A DNA stretch of 13,496 nt, taken from NCBI GenBank assembly GCA_049276515.1, contig JBASWO010000133.1:1-13496 (forward strand), read 5' to 3'. The notes under the pieces are model-generated. The model did not search any database. It was not told the origin of the DNA and saw nothing but the letters and a program-made list of their open reading frames with translations. The stretch comes from JAATFY01 sp049276515 (GTDB lineage Bacteria > Pseudomonadota > Alphaproteobacteria > UBA9219). The position numbers and the translations under genes are program-made. Shown piece by piece: positions 1 through 6,697 of the stretch. Every line of letters starts with the position of its first letter. The stretch's first letter is position 1.

Positions 1-333
1 CTTAAAAATTTTGTAGCAGAGAATATCTGCATACCTATAGGACCAAACTGGTTCTTCTTTGTCTTTCTTAACGTATACAACCAAGCCATAGCCCTCATTT
101 AAAAGAGCATCTACAAGTTTTTTATTATCCAGCGCCTGCATATTATCTGCGGTGTCGGGACTCATGTAAATGGCAAGATATGGAAAGCCAGTGGCCTGAT
201 TAACAACGTTCTCAACTTTTTCGACGGCAATAGGTTGAACACTTTCCTGAAAAAGCATGCCTAGAAAACCTTCTGCGACTTCTTTATCGAAGGTGCTTTT
301 TATAACTGTTTCCTTGCCAGCTTCCATTGACAT
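1..333 (-). CDS. Hypothetical protein, C-terminus cut by window edge
   Basis: An open frame of 111 codons runs from ATG at 333 to the left edge without a stop, so only the N-terminal part of the protein is visible. The start is supported by AAGG eight bases upstream of the ATG and by its position 10 bp after the stop of the preceding gene, as expected for the last visible member of the leftward operon. The visible part is soluble-looking, starts with MSMEAGKETV, and mixes charged helices with a hydrophobic strand-like stretch (FPYLAIYM). It ends near a conserved-looking aromatic segment, VWSYRYADILCYKI. No signal peptide or membrane segment is visible. I do not recognise the family and assign no function. 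That it is a real gene is fairly secure from operon spacing and the ribosome site. Confidence 0.7.
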   Translation of the reverse strand, partial: MSMEAGKETVIKSTFDKEVAEGFLGMLFQESVQPIAVEKVENVVNQATGFPYLAIYMSPDTADNMQALDNKKLVDALLNEGYGLVVYVKKDKEEPVWSYRYADILCYKIFK

Positions 334-343
334 TATTATAACC

Positions 344-754
344 TTAGAGCTTTGCTTCTGGCGAAAGAAAATCTTTTTTTGTTTGTACTGGCAAATTGGG
401 ATCAAGCGAACGTTCATTCGAGTACATTAATTCGCCGGATGCCACTATACGAATAACTTCAATATCTTGAGTGTTTGGGTTTTCTTTGGGGGCAATTCTA
501 TATGTTTTCAGTGTTGCGGGGGGTTTAACTACTACATCACAAATATATTTGGGCATGAAAATGAGAGAAAGGTCCTTCTGGATTTGTGCCGGTGTTTTAC
601 CAATGAAATGAGCCACACCATACAGAAATCTTCCCTCCTGAAAAATACATTCTTTATCGTATATGCGAACATATTTTTCCTCAGCAGAGGGAAATGTTTC
701 ATAAAGATATCTGAAGAACATGTTTGAATTAATTTCCGAATCTATGATTTGCAT
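344..754 (-). CDS. Hypothetical 136-aa protein
   Basis: ATG at 754 is preceded by a purine-rich ribosome site (GGGAGG, then AAGGAA) lying over the end of the upstream gene, whose stop is 9 bp away. TAA is at 344-346. The product is a small, apparently cytosolic mixed alpha/beta protein with an aromatic-rich N-terminal third (MFFRYLYETF). Its C-terminal tail is charged and proline-containing. I see no catalytic motif, signal peptide or transmembrane segment. It is the fourth gene of the minus-strand run that begins at 5423 and is probably co-transcribed with it. I do not recognise the family. A plus-strand frame overlapping it (467-727) has no ribosome site or context and is a shadow. Confidence 0.75.
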   Translation of the reverse strand: MQIIDSEINSNMFFRYLYETFPSAEEKYVRIYDKECIFQEGRFLYGVAHFIGKTPAQIQKDLSLIFMPKYICDVVVKPPATLKTYRIAPKENPNTQDIEVIRIVASGELMYSNERSLDPNLPVQTKKDFLSPEAKL

Positions 755-763
755 GCTTTTTCC

Positions 764-1621
764 TTAACCTCCCGGGCTTGGATCATTATTAGGTCGCTCA
801 GTAAATTTAGCATCGCCTCGGTGCACCATGTATTGATACTCTATTGGATAACTTAGAGTGCCATCTGTACCACGTATCACTATTTTGGGGGCAACAATAG
901 ACCGAGTAACGACAGCATCCGGATTTGTAATTCTTACATCGGCAATACTATCCGGTTCATAGTTCTGGGCATATCTTTCTGCAGCCACTTTAAGCTCATC
1001 CATTGATATGCTGCCTACGGGTGCGCAAAAAACCACCTCATGTCTCGAGCTGCCTTCTATATTGCCTAGCTCGCTGCTGAATGATCTTTCAAACATTGCC
1101 GGTTGCACATCAGGTTTGAAGCTTACTACCATATGGCCGACCATATGCGGTTCTTGATATCTGGAGTCGGGGCCGTGCTCTTCCCTATGCTGGCGGTTCA
1201 ATTCAGCAGCATAGCCTTCATGGTGTATTGTTACTTGTCCCGGCGTATTGGTACCGCGAACCGTTAGGTTTTCGTCGATGAATGTTGTTTGTTCTAGTCC
1301 GGCAGTTTCTGCAACATACTTAAACACTTCATAAGTATAGGGTCTATCTTCTCTAGGAATTATGGGAGCTGGCTGGACTGGTGGCGGTGGTGATGAAAAT
1401 ACTTCCGGCACCGAGGGCATATCACGTGTGAGCTTATCGTCTATAGCTGCGAAAGTATCGTAGCGCGACGGTGGCGGTGGAGGTGGAGGCGGTGGTGGGC
1501 CGTCACGGAATTCACCACCATTCATAACGAAACCACCTAATTCATGCGGCTTAGGTGAGCGACTGACCATCGATCTCATAATGTCTAGAAATCCTAGCCT
1601 TCTTGATGCTAATGCGGTCAT
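764..1621 (-). CDS. Hypothetical 285-aa protein with decaproline tract
   Basis: ATG at 1621 has GAGGG seven bases upstream and lies 3 bp after the TAA of the 398-aa gene, so the two are translationally close. Residues 1-40 are basic and glycine-containing. Residues 42-51 are ten consecutive prolines, and a second proline-rich patch (SSPPPPVQPAP) lies near 77-87. The rest, about 95-285, looks like a folded alpha/beta region with no motif I can name, ending in an Asn/Pro/Gly-rich tail. There is no signal peptide. Ten prolines in a row would be expected to make translation depend on EF-P. The prolines use mixed CCN codons, so the tract is not one pure trinucleotide repeat. Proline-rich linkers often bind partner proteins, but partner and function are unknown here. 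Confidence 0.8.
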   Translation of the reverse strand: MTALASRRLGFLDIMRSMVSRSPKPHELGGFVMNGGEFRDGPPPPPPPPPPSRYDTFAAIDDKLTRDMPSVPEVFSSPPPPVQPAPIIPREDRPYTYEVFKYVAETAGLEQTTFIDENLTVRGTNTPGQVTIHHEGYAAELNRQHREEHGPDSRYQEPHMVGHMVVSFKPDVQPAMFERSFSSELGNIEGSSRHEVVFCAPVGSISMDELKVAAERYAQNYEPDSIADVRITNPDAVVTRSIVAPKIVIRGTDGTLSYPIEYQYMVHRGDAKFTERPNNDPSPGG

Positions 1622-1624
1622 TTG

Positions 1625-2821
1625 TTAGCCCTCAGGATTATATTGTAGGCATAATCTTTGCCTCAAGGTCAATGGGGGTCTATTTGAATAGAGCTGGTAA
1701 GCTCTATCGATTTTTTCTGCCAGTGCTTTGCTTGGTGTAAATTTGTAACGTTCCTTGAGGGCAACTACTGTTTTTAACAAACCAACTAGTTGTCTTCCGC
1801 GTTCGTACATCGGGAACATTTCGGCAATTTCATCATATCTTTGAGTGAAAATGATGGCTGCTCTGCCCATAGCAAATCTTGGATCATTCAGATTTGCACT
1901 TCTGTCTTCTTTGATTTTGTTTGTTTCAGGATCAATTTCGATTTTGACATTCGCTCCGTCAACACCCACCTCGACATGATGAAGATCACATATTATGTCG
2001 CCATTTGATGTCTTGTTCCAAGTTCCATGCGCATCGCCTGGCCTTAACATGACGCGGTTCCAGTGACCATCACTTTGACCACCACAAAGTTCAAAATCTT
2101 TAAGAAGTGATACAGCCTTCGTTCTTTTTATTAGGTCAGGTATGTCTTCTTCTGTAAGTGGAAAATGTTTACATGTGTAGCCAACTATTTGGCCCAACCA
2201 ATAATCGGCGGCATATAATGTCTCGCCTAGCATCGTGTGGCCAATCCATTTGGGATCCCAGTCCTTCTTTCTGAAACTCCAACGCTGCTGTTCTGGCCCT
2301 TGGTCATCAAGCGCTTCGATACCCAGGGTAGGTATTTTTTGTCCTGATGGATGGAAAGCAATAATGAGGGCTACATCAATATCTTGCCCAAATATCATGA
2401 GTGGTTCATTGGGTGCTTGTTCAAAAAAGAAATCAATTTCACCATTAGACTTTGCCCTCAACCCTCTGAATTTGCCGTCACCATCCGAAGGAATGGATGA
2501 AGGATCAAGGCTGTATGGAATTAAAAACCCCTTGGAATCAACTTTGTTATATCTTGGCCCGAATTGTTGGGTTGTGCGCAATACGTCTTCGGCGGTAACA
2601 CCAAGCTGTCTCATCTGCACTTCACGGCTAAGTGCTGTCCAGCTTCTATATAATGGGTTTTCTTCGTTCCCTAGAAGGGAGCAGGCTACCCACAATTGAT
2701 CGGCAAGTGCTGGCGTTGCTTTCATTGTGCCGTCTTGAATGCCTTTAGTTGCAGACTCAAATGTAACCTCGCCTCTATAAAGGCGAGAAATAAGATCGGC
2801 GGCGTCAGTAAAATCACTCAT
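1625..2821 (-). CDS. Hypothetical 398-aa protein
   Basis: The start chosen is ATG at 2821 (MSDFTDAADL), not the longer frame that opens at 2899. GAGGAG lies five bases before 2821, while the longer version would run 65 bp into the upstream gene with no better ribosome site. The stop is TAA at 1625-1627. The N-terminal 100 residues look helical. Residues of about 125-330 are rich in aromatics and beta-type segments, including YWLGQIVGY and DLHHVEVGVDG. The C-terminal part has a helical stretch, FTQRYDEIAEMFPMYERG, followed by a basic helix. There is no signal peptide or obvious membrane helix. I cannot assign a family. It is the second gene of the leftward operon, 13 bp after the SH3b protein gene, and is probably made together with it. 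Confidence 0.8.
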   Translation of the reverse strand: MSDFTDAADLISRLYRGEVTFESATKGIQDGTMKATPALADQLWVACSLLGNEENPLYRSWTALSREVQMRQLGVTAEDVLRTTQQFGPRYNKVDSKGFLIPYSLDPSSIPSDGDGKFRGLRAKSNGEIDFFFEQAPNEPLMIFGQDIDVALIIAFHPSGQKIPTLGIEALDDQGPEQQRWSFRKKDWDPKWIGHTMLGETLYAADYWLGQIVGYTCKHFPLTEEDIPDLIKRTKAVSLLKDFELCGGQSDGHWNRVMLRPGDAHGTWNKTSNGDIICDLHHVEVGVDGANVKIEIDPETNKIKEDRSANLNDPRFAMGRAAIIFTQRYDEIAEMFPMYERGRQLVGLLKTVVALKERYKFTPSKALAEKIDRAYQLYSNRPPLTLRQRLCLQYNPEG

Positions 2822-2834
2822 ATCATTCTCCTCA

Positions 2835-5423
2835 TTATGGCTGGCACTGTTGCGTCGTTGGCTGGTTATTCGATAAGAAGCGGCTGGCGATAAAAGCATG
2901 CGTCCTATCGGGCAGGATAATCTCTGTCCATTCGTCGCTTATGCCATTCACAGTATGCACGCCGTTGCCGCAAGCAAGCTTACCAAGGATATTGCCTTGT
3001 TCGGCGCGCGCATTGCTACGCACGTTGATTTGCTTCGTGGCGACATAGGCATTGGCGAAGTTGATTTGATCTTCGACGTTCGCCTGTTTCGGCTGGCTGA
3101 AAAAGCCACTCATATAGAGACTGCCAGCGACGACAGCGCCGCTTACAGTCGTTTTAATGGCTGTACCAAGACCAAGATCACCCTTCATCCAATCACGAAT
3201 AAGGACGTAAGAGCCAGTTACCACGCCGAGGCCAGTTGTAATGCCCCAATGATTTTCCCAGAACTGATTAACGAGCGTGCCTTGCGGCAAGCCTTCTTTG
3301 GCGACAAGGTATGTGCAAAATCCTGCACCAATTGCTGAAAGCGTCGTCAATGTCGCTTTGACAAAAGTATTGGCTTCAAAATCGTGGGCCGTTTTGAAGA
3401 CGCCGCCAGTCACGACCAAACCTGCGGCGGCGGCTGAAACCTCGTCGCGCACCGTCCAAGCCAGATAACCGACACCCGCCACGGCAGCGGCGGCAACGCC
3501 AAAGCCAATCATAATACCCCTCGCCTCGTCATCGCTCATGGGCTGTGACTGTGTTGGCGCTGTCGCGGCGGGTCTTGGTGCAGGGTTAGGCGCTAGGCGA
3601 GCCGCTGATTGTGGCGTAGCTTTTGCAGTTGCTTGTGCGGCCGCCGCAGCCTCGGCCAATTTTTTTGCATCTAAGGCAAGAGGATCAGAAAATACCACCT
3701 CAACTTTTGTGCCAAGCTCGACCTGTATTAAATGCCGCAATTTATCAGCACCATTTTTTGTGCCTGGCGGTACAAGATTATCGCCTTTCTCTGCTGGTAT
3801 CTTGTCAAGATATTCAAGTGCTTTCGTCAAATCTCTCGGAACGTCCAAGCCAAGATAACAACGCTGTGCGAGTTGAAACAATGCATGTATAGGTGGCCGC
3901 ATGGTAATAGGCGTAGTTTCAGCTAATTTTTCGTACAAATAAATTCCGCGCGCCGGATTTCTTTGCCCCCAGAAACCAGTCATTTGGTATTGAGCTTCTA
4001 TCAACTGACCTTCTTGACCGTCTAATTTTCTGGTTCTGGTATAGATTTCGTTTGCTTGCGCAAGAAATTCTGGGTCTTTTTTATCTTTGTAACGCTGGTC
4101 TTTCTGTAAAAGATTGAAAAGAATTTTGCCTGCATATTCGTCGTCTTGATTAAAGGCCTCAAGAAGCCACTTTTTTGCCTTTTCAAGGTCAATTTTACCG
4201 TAATAACCATTCATCCACCCGATGCCTATATTACAACCGGCACGCGCTTCATTAAGCTCGAAAGACTTACACATAAAAGCATAGCCTTTTTCTTCGTCGT
4301 AAAATTTGCCTTTGGCATCCCCATGCACCAAAGCCATTTGTAAAAGCCACCAAGAATTGTTGGCGTCGATTTTTGCGTCGTATAAATCGACGATGGGCTG
4401 AAAATCGGTAAAGCCGCTTCCCCAAACTGCGCGCGCTTTGTCATAACGCTCTTTCTGACCTGGTTCCCATGTAACGGCGGGCGGCACTAGCCTTACTTGA
4501 TTGGGAAAACGCGCTTTGTTCGCATCGATGGTATAAGTAAATTCAGATCGGGAATTGCTTCCCGCCCATGCTTTGACCCATTGACCGGGCGGTATTACGA
4601 CATCACATTTATAAAGCCGCTTATAGCCTAGCAGCTCGGCAATTTGTTCAGGCGTTTTATCTTTATAACAATCTGGATGATAAATCTGCTGATGGAATAG
4701 GTATTGTGATTGATTATCCCAGTATTGAACAAATTTTTGTTCTTTAGCCGTTACATATTCAAACAGGACGTATGGCCCAACAGAAATGTCTTCCGGCGTA
4801 TATTCAAAAGAGTTACCGGAGGCAACGGCCCGATGCCAATCAAAGAAATGCTCAGCGTGTCTTTGCGAAATGTATTGGCGATCACCATATAGCCTTGAAA
4901 AGCCGGTCACTCTTGTATGAAGGTTAAACGTGTCTTCACTGAAATTAAGCTCATAAATGCTTCGTCCGGTCTGATTGAAGTCACCTAGGTAGAAAAGTGT
5001 GGCATGCGTAGTTAAAAGGGAATGTGTGGTGACGGTGTCTTGATCGTCCATCGCCAAAACAATGTCGTTAGCCGAACTAGGCAAAAATGGATGCGCGTAA
5101 GATCGTCTAACCATATTGTCGTTACCGACAGAAAAACATTCCGAACCGGCGTCGGTTTGGCTGGCCCAAGTATTGTCGATAGGGTTGGCTTTATAAAGCC
5201 GATAGCTAAAGCGATTGAGTAATCCCATAATATTGTCATGGGTTACGCGCTCACGCACTTTTTGCATGGCTTCATTAAATTCAGCCATATCATTGCCGGT
5301 GATCACATTAGCGTCGACAAGCTGGCGCTCAAATTCAGGGCTAAGTTCGCCAGTATAAATAGGCGCCAACGGCCAAGCAGTGGCTTGGGGGATAAATGGT
5401 AATATATGATTATTATTCAACAT
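2835..5423 (-). CDS. Sel1/TPR-like membrane protein with C-terminal SH3b domain
   Basis: This 862-aa protein heads the leftward operon. Residues 1-330 are an unrecognised soluble region containing a few cysteines. About 345-560 contains helical pairs of the Sel1/TPR type (NSWWLLQMALVHGDA, then ARAGCNIGIGWMNGYYG, then DLEKAKKWLLEAF), which usually form protein-binding scaffolds. About 588-630 is an Ala/Pro/Gln-rich linker. About 636-775 holds roughly four or five hydrophobic, Ala/Gly-rich segments that look membrane-spanning. Residues 792-852 match a bacterial SH3 (SH3b) domain: NVRSNA, then ILGKL, then DEWTEI and FIASRFLS. I infer a membrane-anchored scaffold with a ligand-binding tail; which side of the membrane each part faces cannot be told. 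The ribosome site at 5423 is weak. No signal peptide is seen. The function of the whole is unknown. Confidence 0.85.
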   Translation of the reverse strand: MLNNNHILPFIPQATAWPLAPIYTGELSPEFERQLVDANVITGNDMAEFNEAMQKVRERVTHDNIMGLLNRFSYRLYKANPIDNTWASQTDAGSECFSVGNDNMVRRSYAHPFLPSSANDIVLAMDDQDTVTTHSLLTTHATLFYLGDFNQTGRSIYELNFSEDTFNLHTRVTGFSRLYGDRQYISQRHAEHFFDWHRAVASGNSFEYTPEDISVGPYVLFEYVTAKEQKFVQYWDNQSQYLFHQQIYHPDCYKDKTPEQIAELLGYKRLYKCDVVIPPGQWVKAWAGSNSRSEFTYTIDANKARFPNQVRLVPPAVTWEPGQKERYDKARAVWGSGFTDFQPIVDLYDAKIDANNSWWLLQMALVHGDAKGKFYDEEKGYAFMCKSFELNEARAGCNIGIGWMNGYYGKIDLEKAKKWLLEAFNQDDEYAGKILFNLLQKDQRYKDKKDPEFLAQANEIYTRTRKLDGQEGQLIEAQYQMTGFWGQRNPARGIYLYEKLAETTPITMRPPIHALFQLAQRCYLGLDVPRDLTKALEYLDKIPAEKGDNLVPPGTKNGADKLRHLIQVELGTKVEVVFSDPLALDAKKLAEAAAAAQATAKATPQSAARLAPNPAPRPAATAPTQSQPMSDDEARGIMIGFGVAAAAVAGVGYLAWTVRDEVSAAAAGLVVTGGVFKTAHDFEANTFVKATLTTLSAIGAGFCTYLVAKEGLPQGTLVNQFWENHWGITTGLGVVTGSYVLIRDWMKGDLGLGTAIKTTVSGAVVAGSLYMSGFFSQPKQANVEDQINFANAYVATKQINVRSNARAEQGNILGKLACGNGVHTVNGISDEWTEIILPDRTHAFIASRFLSNNQPTTQQCQP

Positions 5424-5608
5424 ACCAAAACCATCATAATTAAATTAAATAGGACTATTATTGTTAGTCTTTTCTACTGCTTTCTAAGGTACAAGTAACG
5501 TGAAAAATAATTTGGTTAATTACAAACTATTGATCATCGAGTGATATCATTTTCATCAACTATTGATTTCGTATATTGCCAATAGCGATTTCATATTATT
5601 GTACAACA
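5424..5608. promoter_or_regulatory. Intergenic region upstream of the Sel1/SH3b operon
   Basis: This 185-bp AT-rich gap lies between the 113-aa gene and the operon starting at 5423, both on the minus strand, and should carry the operon promoter. I could not find a convincing -35/-10 pair on the minus strand. It does contain the direct repeat AACTATTGAT at 5525-5534 and 5558-5567 (33 bp start to start), the palindromes TGATATCA (5542-5549) and TTGTACAA (5599-5606), and TATTG-C-CAATA (5574-5584). No strong terminator for the upstream gene is visible. Confidence 0.5.
5525..5567 (+). repeat. Two direct copies of AACTATTGAT, 33 bp apart
   Basis: The 10-mer AACTATTGAT occurs at 5525-5534 and 5558-5567. 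The second copy is part of ATCAA-CTA-TTGAT, a dyad with five-base arms. The same 10-mer recurs on the minus strand at 6559-6568 in front of another gene. The 33-bp spacing is about three helical turns, which would place two bound proteins on one face of the DNA. This suggests operator sites, but no regulator can be assigned from the sequence alone. Confidence 0.45.
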
Positions 5609-5950
5609 TTAACCAATCTGCCTCTTAAGCTTCTGGATATTTTTTTCTAAATTTTGCTCAGATGAAAAATCCAGCCCGTCATCCATGACCGCTTCCAAAG
5701 CAGCAATTGCGTCGCGCAGTAGATGCTGATTTCTTTGATGATCATTAATAAGGTCTAAGGCGAATTCGGCTATCGCCTCGGCACTCGCACCTGACGTTGC
5801 TCGCACTGTCATTATATTTTCTATATTGCCACTGGCCTCGACATAGGCCGAGATTTCAGAATAGCCATCATAGTGAGCTGCGCTCCAAGGGCGGATACCA
5901 TAAAAGCATCTTTTCTTCGTTGTTGTGGATTGTTGATAGGTTTTTGGCAT
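5609..5950 (-). CDS. Small hypothetical protein, 113 aa
   Basis: The start chosen is ATG at 5950 (MPKTYQQSTT), 5 bp after the upstream stop, with GAAGG eleven bases ahead. A GTG at 5971 in the same frame would add seven residues but overlaps the upstream gene and has a weak ribosome site. The N-terminal 45 residues contain several aromatics (CFYGIRPWSAAHYDGYSEI). From about 55 on the protein is helical: ASAEAIAEFALDLINDHQRN, then HLLRDAIAALEAVMDDG. This 'A..IA......N...LL..A..ALE' pattern resembles the tails of many small phage or prophage proteins, but that is a loose resemblance, not a family assignment. It is the last gene of the run that starts at 7723. No function can be given. Confidence 0.7.
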   Translation of the reverse strand: MPKTYQQSTTTKKRCFYGIRPWSAAHYDGYSEISAYVEASGNIENIMTVRATSGASAEAIAEFALDLINDHQRNQHLLRDAIAALEAVMDDGLDFSSEQNLEKNIQKLKRQIG

Positions 5951-5955
5951 GGTTA

Positions 5956-6192
5956 TTACTGCCTTCTGCACATCAAATTGATTTCCACGGATGCCAGCGA
6001 TTGAGCCATATGCCAGTGCTCTGTAACAGCAATGGGTGTGAAGCCACGCTCATTCAAATCCTGTGGCAGGCAACTACCCTTTTCATTTGTGATTTCGATG
6101 ATTACTAACGCCATTTTGGCAGCGCATTCATACTTTTTGTTATCATCGGCCGTGACCAGATCGACAACGTGCATAGCTGTGGGAGTTTGCAT
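5956..6192 (-). CDS. Small hypothetical protein, 78 aa, paralogue of the 117-aa neighbour
   Basis: ATG at 6192 lies 3 bp after the TGA of the upstream gene, with AAGGA about ten bases ahead; ATG at 6174 is a possible alternative. Residues 27-73 align with residues 67-112 of the preceding 117-aa protein. Shared features are the signature E-x-G-[S/G]-C-x-P-x-x-L, then FT, then a Trp about ten residues on, and A-x-x-LA-x-V near the end. I read the two as a diverged tandem duplication in which this copy has a shorter N-terminus. The single conserved Cys and Trp are the most constrained-looking positions. No membrane segment, HTH or catalytic motif is visible, and I do not recognise the family. 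Partnership with the 117-aa protein, for instance as a heterodimer, is plausible but unproven. Confidence 0.7.
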   Translation of the reverse strand: MQTPTAMHVVDLVTADDNKKYECAAKMALVIIEITNEKGSCLPQDLNERGFTPIAVTEHWHMAQSLASVEINLMCRRQ

Positions 6193-6195
6193 GGT

Positions 6196-6549
6196 TCAGT
6201 TGTCCTTGAATGTAATGTCAAGCTGAACACAGGCCAGCGCCATAGCTCGAGGCCAATAACGCACGATTTCATTTTCAGTAAATTTTGGTTCTAGTTGTTC
6301 TGGTTGGCAACCGCCTGTTTCTTTGTAGATACAGACAATAGTATCAACCATGCGGTTGAGAGCACTGGATGGATTAGAGGGATTATTCTCAAAGGCCTCC
6401 GGTATGTTAGTGCGGCAGAATTCTTCAATTAGCTGCGCCAAGGCCAAGGCACGACGGGCGTTATCTTTTTTATTATTCTTTTCGCCCTGCATTGCGACAG
6501 CTGTGAAGCCAAGAGCTGCGAAGAAGATGCGCTGATCGATAACAATCAT
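6196..6549 (-). CDS. Small hypothetical protein, 117 aa, paralogue of the 78-aa neighbour
   Basis: ATG at 6549 has GAGGG four bases upstream, and the stop is TGA at 6196-6198. The N-terminus (IFFAALGFTAVAM) is mildly hydrophobic but too short and acidic at its start for a confident signal peptide. Residues 28-50 form a basic then acidic helix. Residues 67-112 carry the segment shared with the 78-aa protein that follows it: ETGGCQPEQL, FT, a Trp near 99, and ALACV. A perfect inverted repeat at 6557-6574 reaches into its ribosome site, so translation or transcription may be controlled there. It sits 148 bp downstream of the XRE regulator gene, a gap large enough for its own promoter. Function unknown. 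Confidence 0.75.
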   Translation of the reverse strand: MIVIDQRIFFAALGFTAVAMQGEKNNKKDNARRALALAQLIEEFCRTNIPEAFENNPSNPSSALNRMVDTIVCIYKETGGCQPEQLEPKFTENEIVRYWPRAMALACVQLDITFKDN

Positions 6550-6556
6550 TCTGCCC

Positions 6557-6574
6557 TCATCAATAGTTTGATGA
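6557..6574 (-). promoter_or_regulatory. Perfect hairpin or operator overlapping a ribosome site
   Basis: On the minus strand the arms are TCATCAA and TTGATGA with the loop ACTA, seven perfect pairs. The 3' arm ends in GA, the first two bases of the GAGGG ribosome site of the gene starting at 6549. As RNA the hairpin could hinder ribosome access; as DNA it looks like an operator. It contains the 10-mer AACTATTGAT also found twice at 5525-5567. Confidence 0.5.
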
Positions 6575-6611
6575 AGCTAAATGTCGTTATTTGGCGATTA
6601 GAAACAACAAG

Positions 6612-6624
6612 AGTATTTGATACT
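6612..6624. repeat. Palindrome AGTAT-N3-ATACT
   Basis: The arms are five bases and perfect, around a TTG spacer, upstream of the 117-aa gene. It may be a small operator half-site pair. No transcript role is evident because it is too short to be a stable hairpin. Confidence 0.35.
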
Positions 6625-6648
6625 TTGCGCTACAGCACTTGGCGTTTT

Positions 6649-6673
6649 TTATCAAAAACTACCAATTTGATAA
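6649..6673. repeat. Inverted repeat TTATCAAA-N9-TTTGATAA
   Basis: Two perfect eight-base arms are separated by nine bases (6657-6665), 25 to 49 bp past the stop of the XRE regulator on its own strand. The pairs are AT-rich, and no U-run follows on the minus strand, so a terminator for the regulator is unlikely. The nine-base spacing equals that of the dyad at 7805-7833 in the divergent promoter region. I read it as a candidate operator. Confidence 0.45.
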
Positions 6674-6697
6674 TTTTAGCGATGCGGCTTAGATTTT

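Larger units (their letters stand above)
6550..6697. promoter_or_regulatory. Intergenic region rich in TTGAT/ATCAA inverted repeats
   Basis: This 148-bp gap lies between the XRE regulator (6698-7366) and the 117-aa gene, both on the minus strand. It holds three separate perfect dyads: TCATCAA-N4-TTGATGA at 6557-6574, AGTAT-TTG-ATACT at 6612-6624, and TTATCAAA-N9-TTTGATAA at 6649-6673. All contain the TTGAT/ATCAA core or its near form. I see no confident -35/-10 pair. The density of dyads suggests regulator-binding sites in front of the small-gene pair, perhaps for the XRE protein encoded next to it. Confidence 0.5.

Noticed and set aside
1195..1204. GGTTCAATTC, resembling a tRNA T-loop
   Set aside because: It lies within the 285-aa coding sequence, and no acceptor or anticodon stems can be built around it.
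764..1621. Actin-nucleator or formin-like protein because of the polyproline tract
   Set aside because: No WH2, FH2 or central/acidic motif is visible, so proline content alone does not support it.
2235..2699. 154-codon plus-strand open frame
   Set aside because: It lies wholly opposite the 398-aa gene, has no ribosome site or plausible domain, and is best explained as a shadow. The other antisense frames in the 862-aa gene and in res were rejected likewise.
2822..2899. Longer N-terminus for the 398-aa protein
   Set aside because: It would overlap the upstream gene by 65 bp, while GAGGAG stands correctly before ATG 2821.
5951..5971. GTG start for the 113-aa protein
   Set aside because: It overlaps the preceding gene and lacks a good ribosome site; ATG 5950 follows the upstream stop closely.
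6649..6673. Intrinsic terminator for the minus-strand XRE gene
   Set aside because: The stem is AT-only apart from one pair per arm, and on the minus strand it is followed by A residues rather than U; an operator is more likely.
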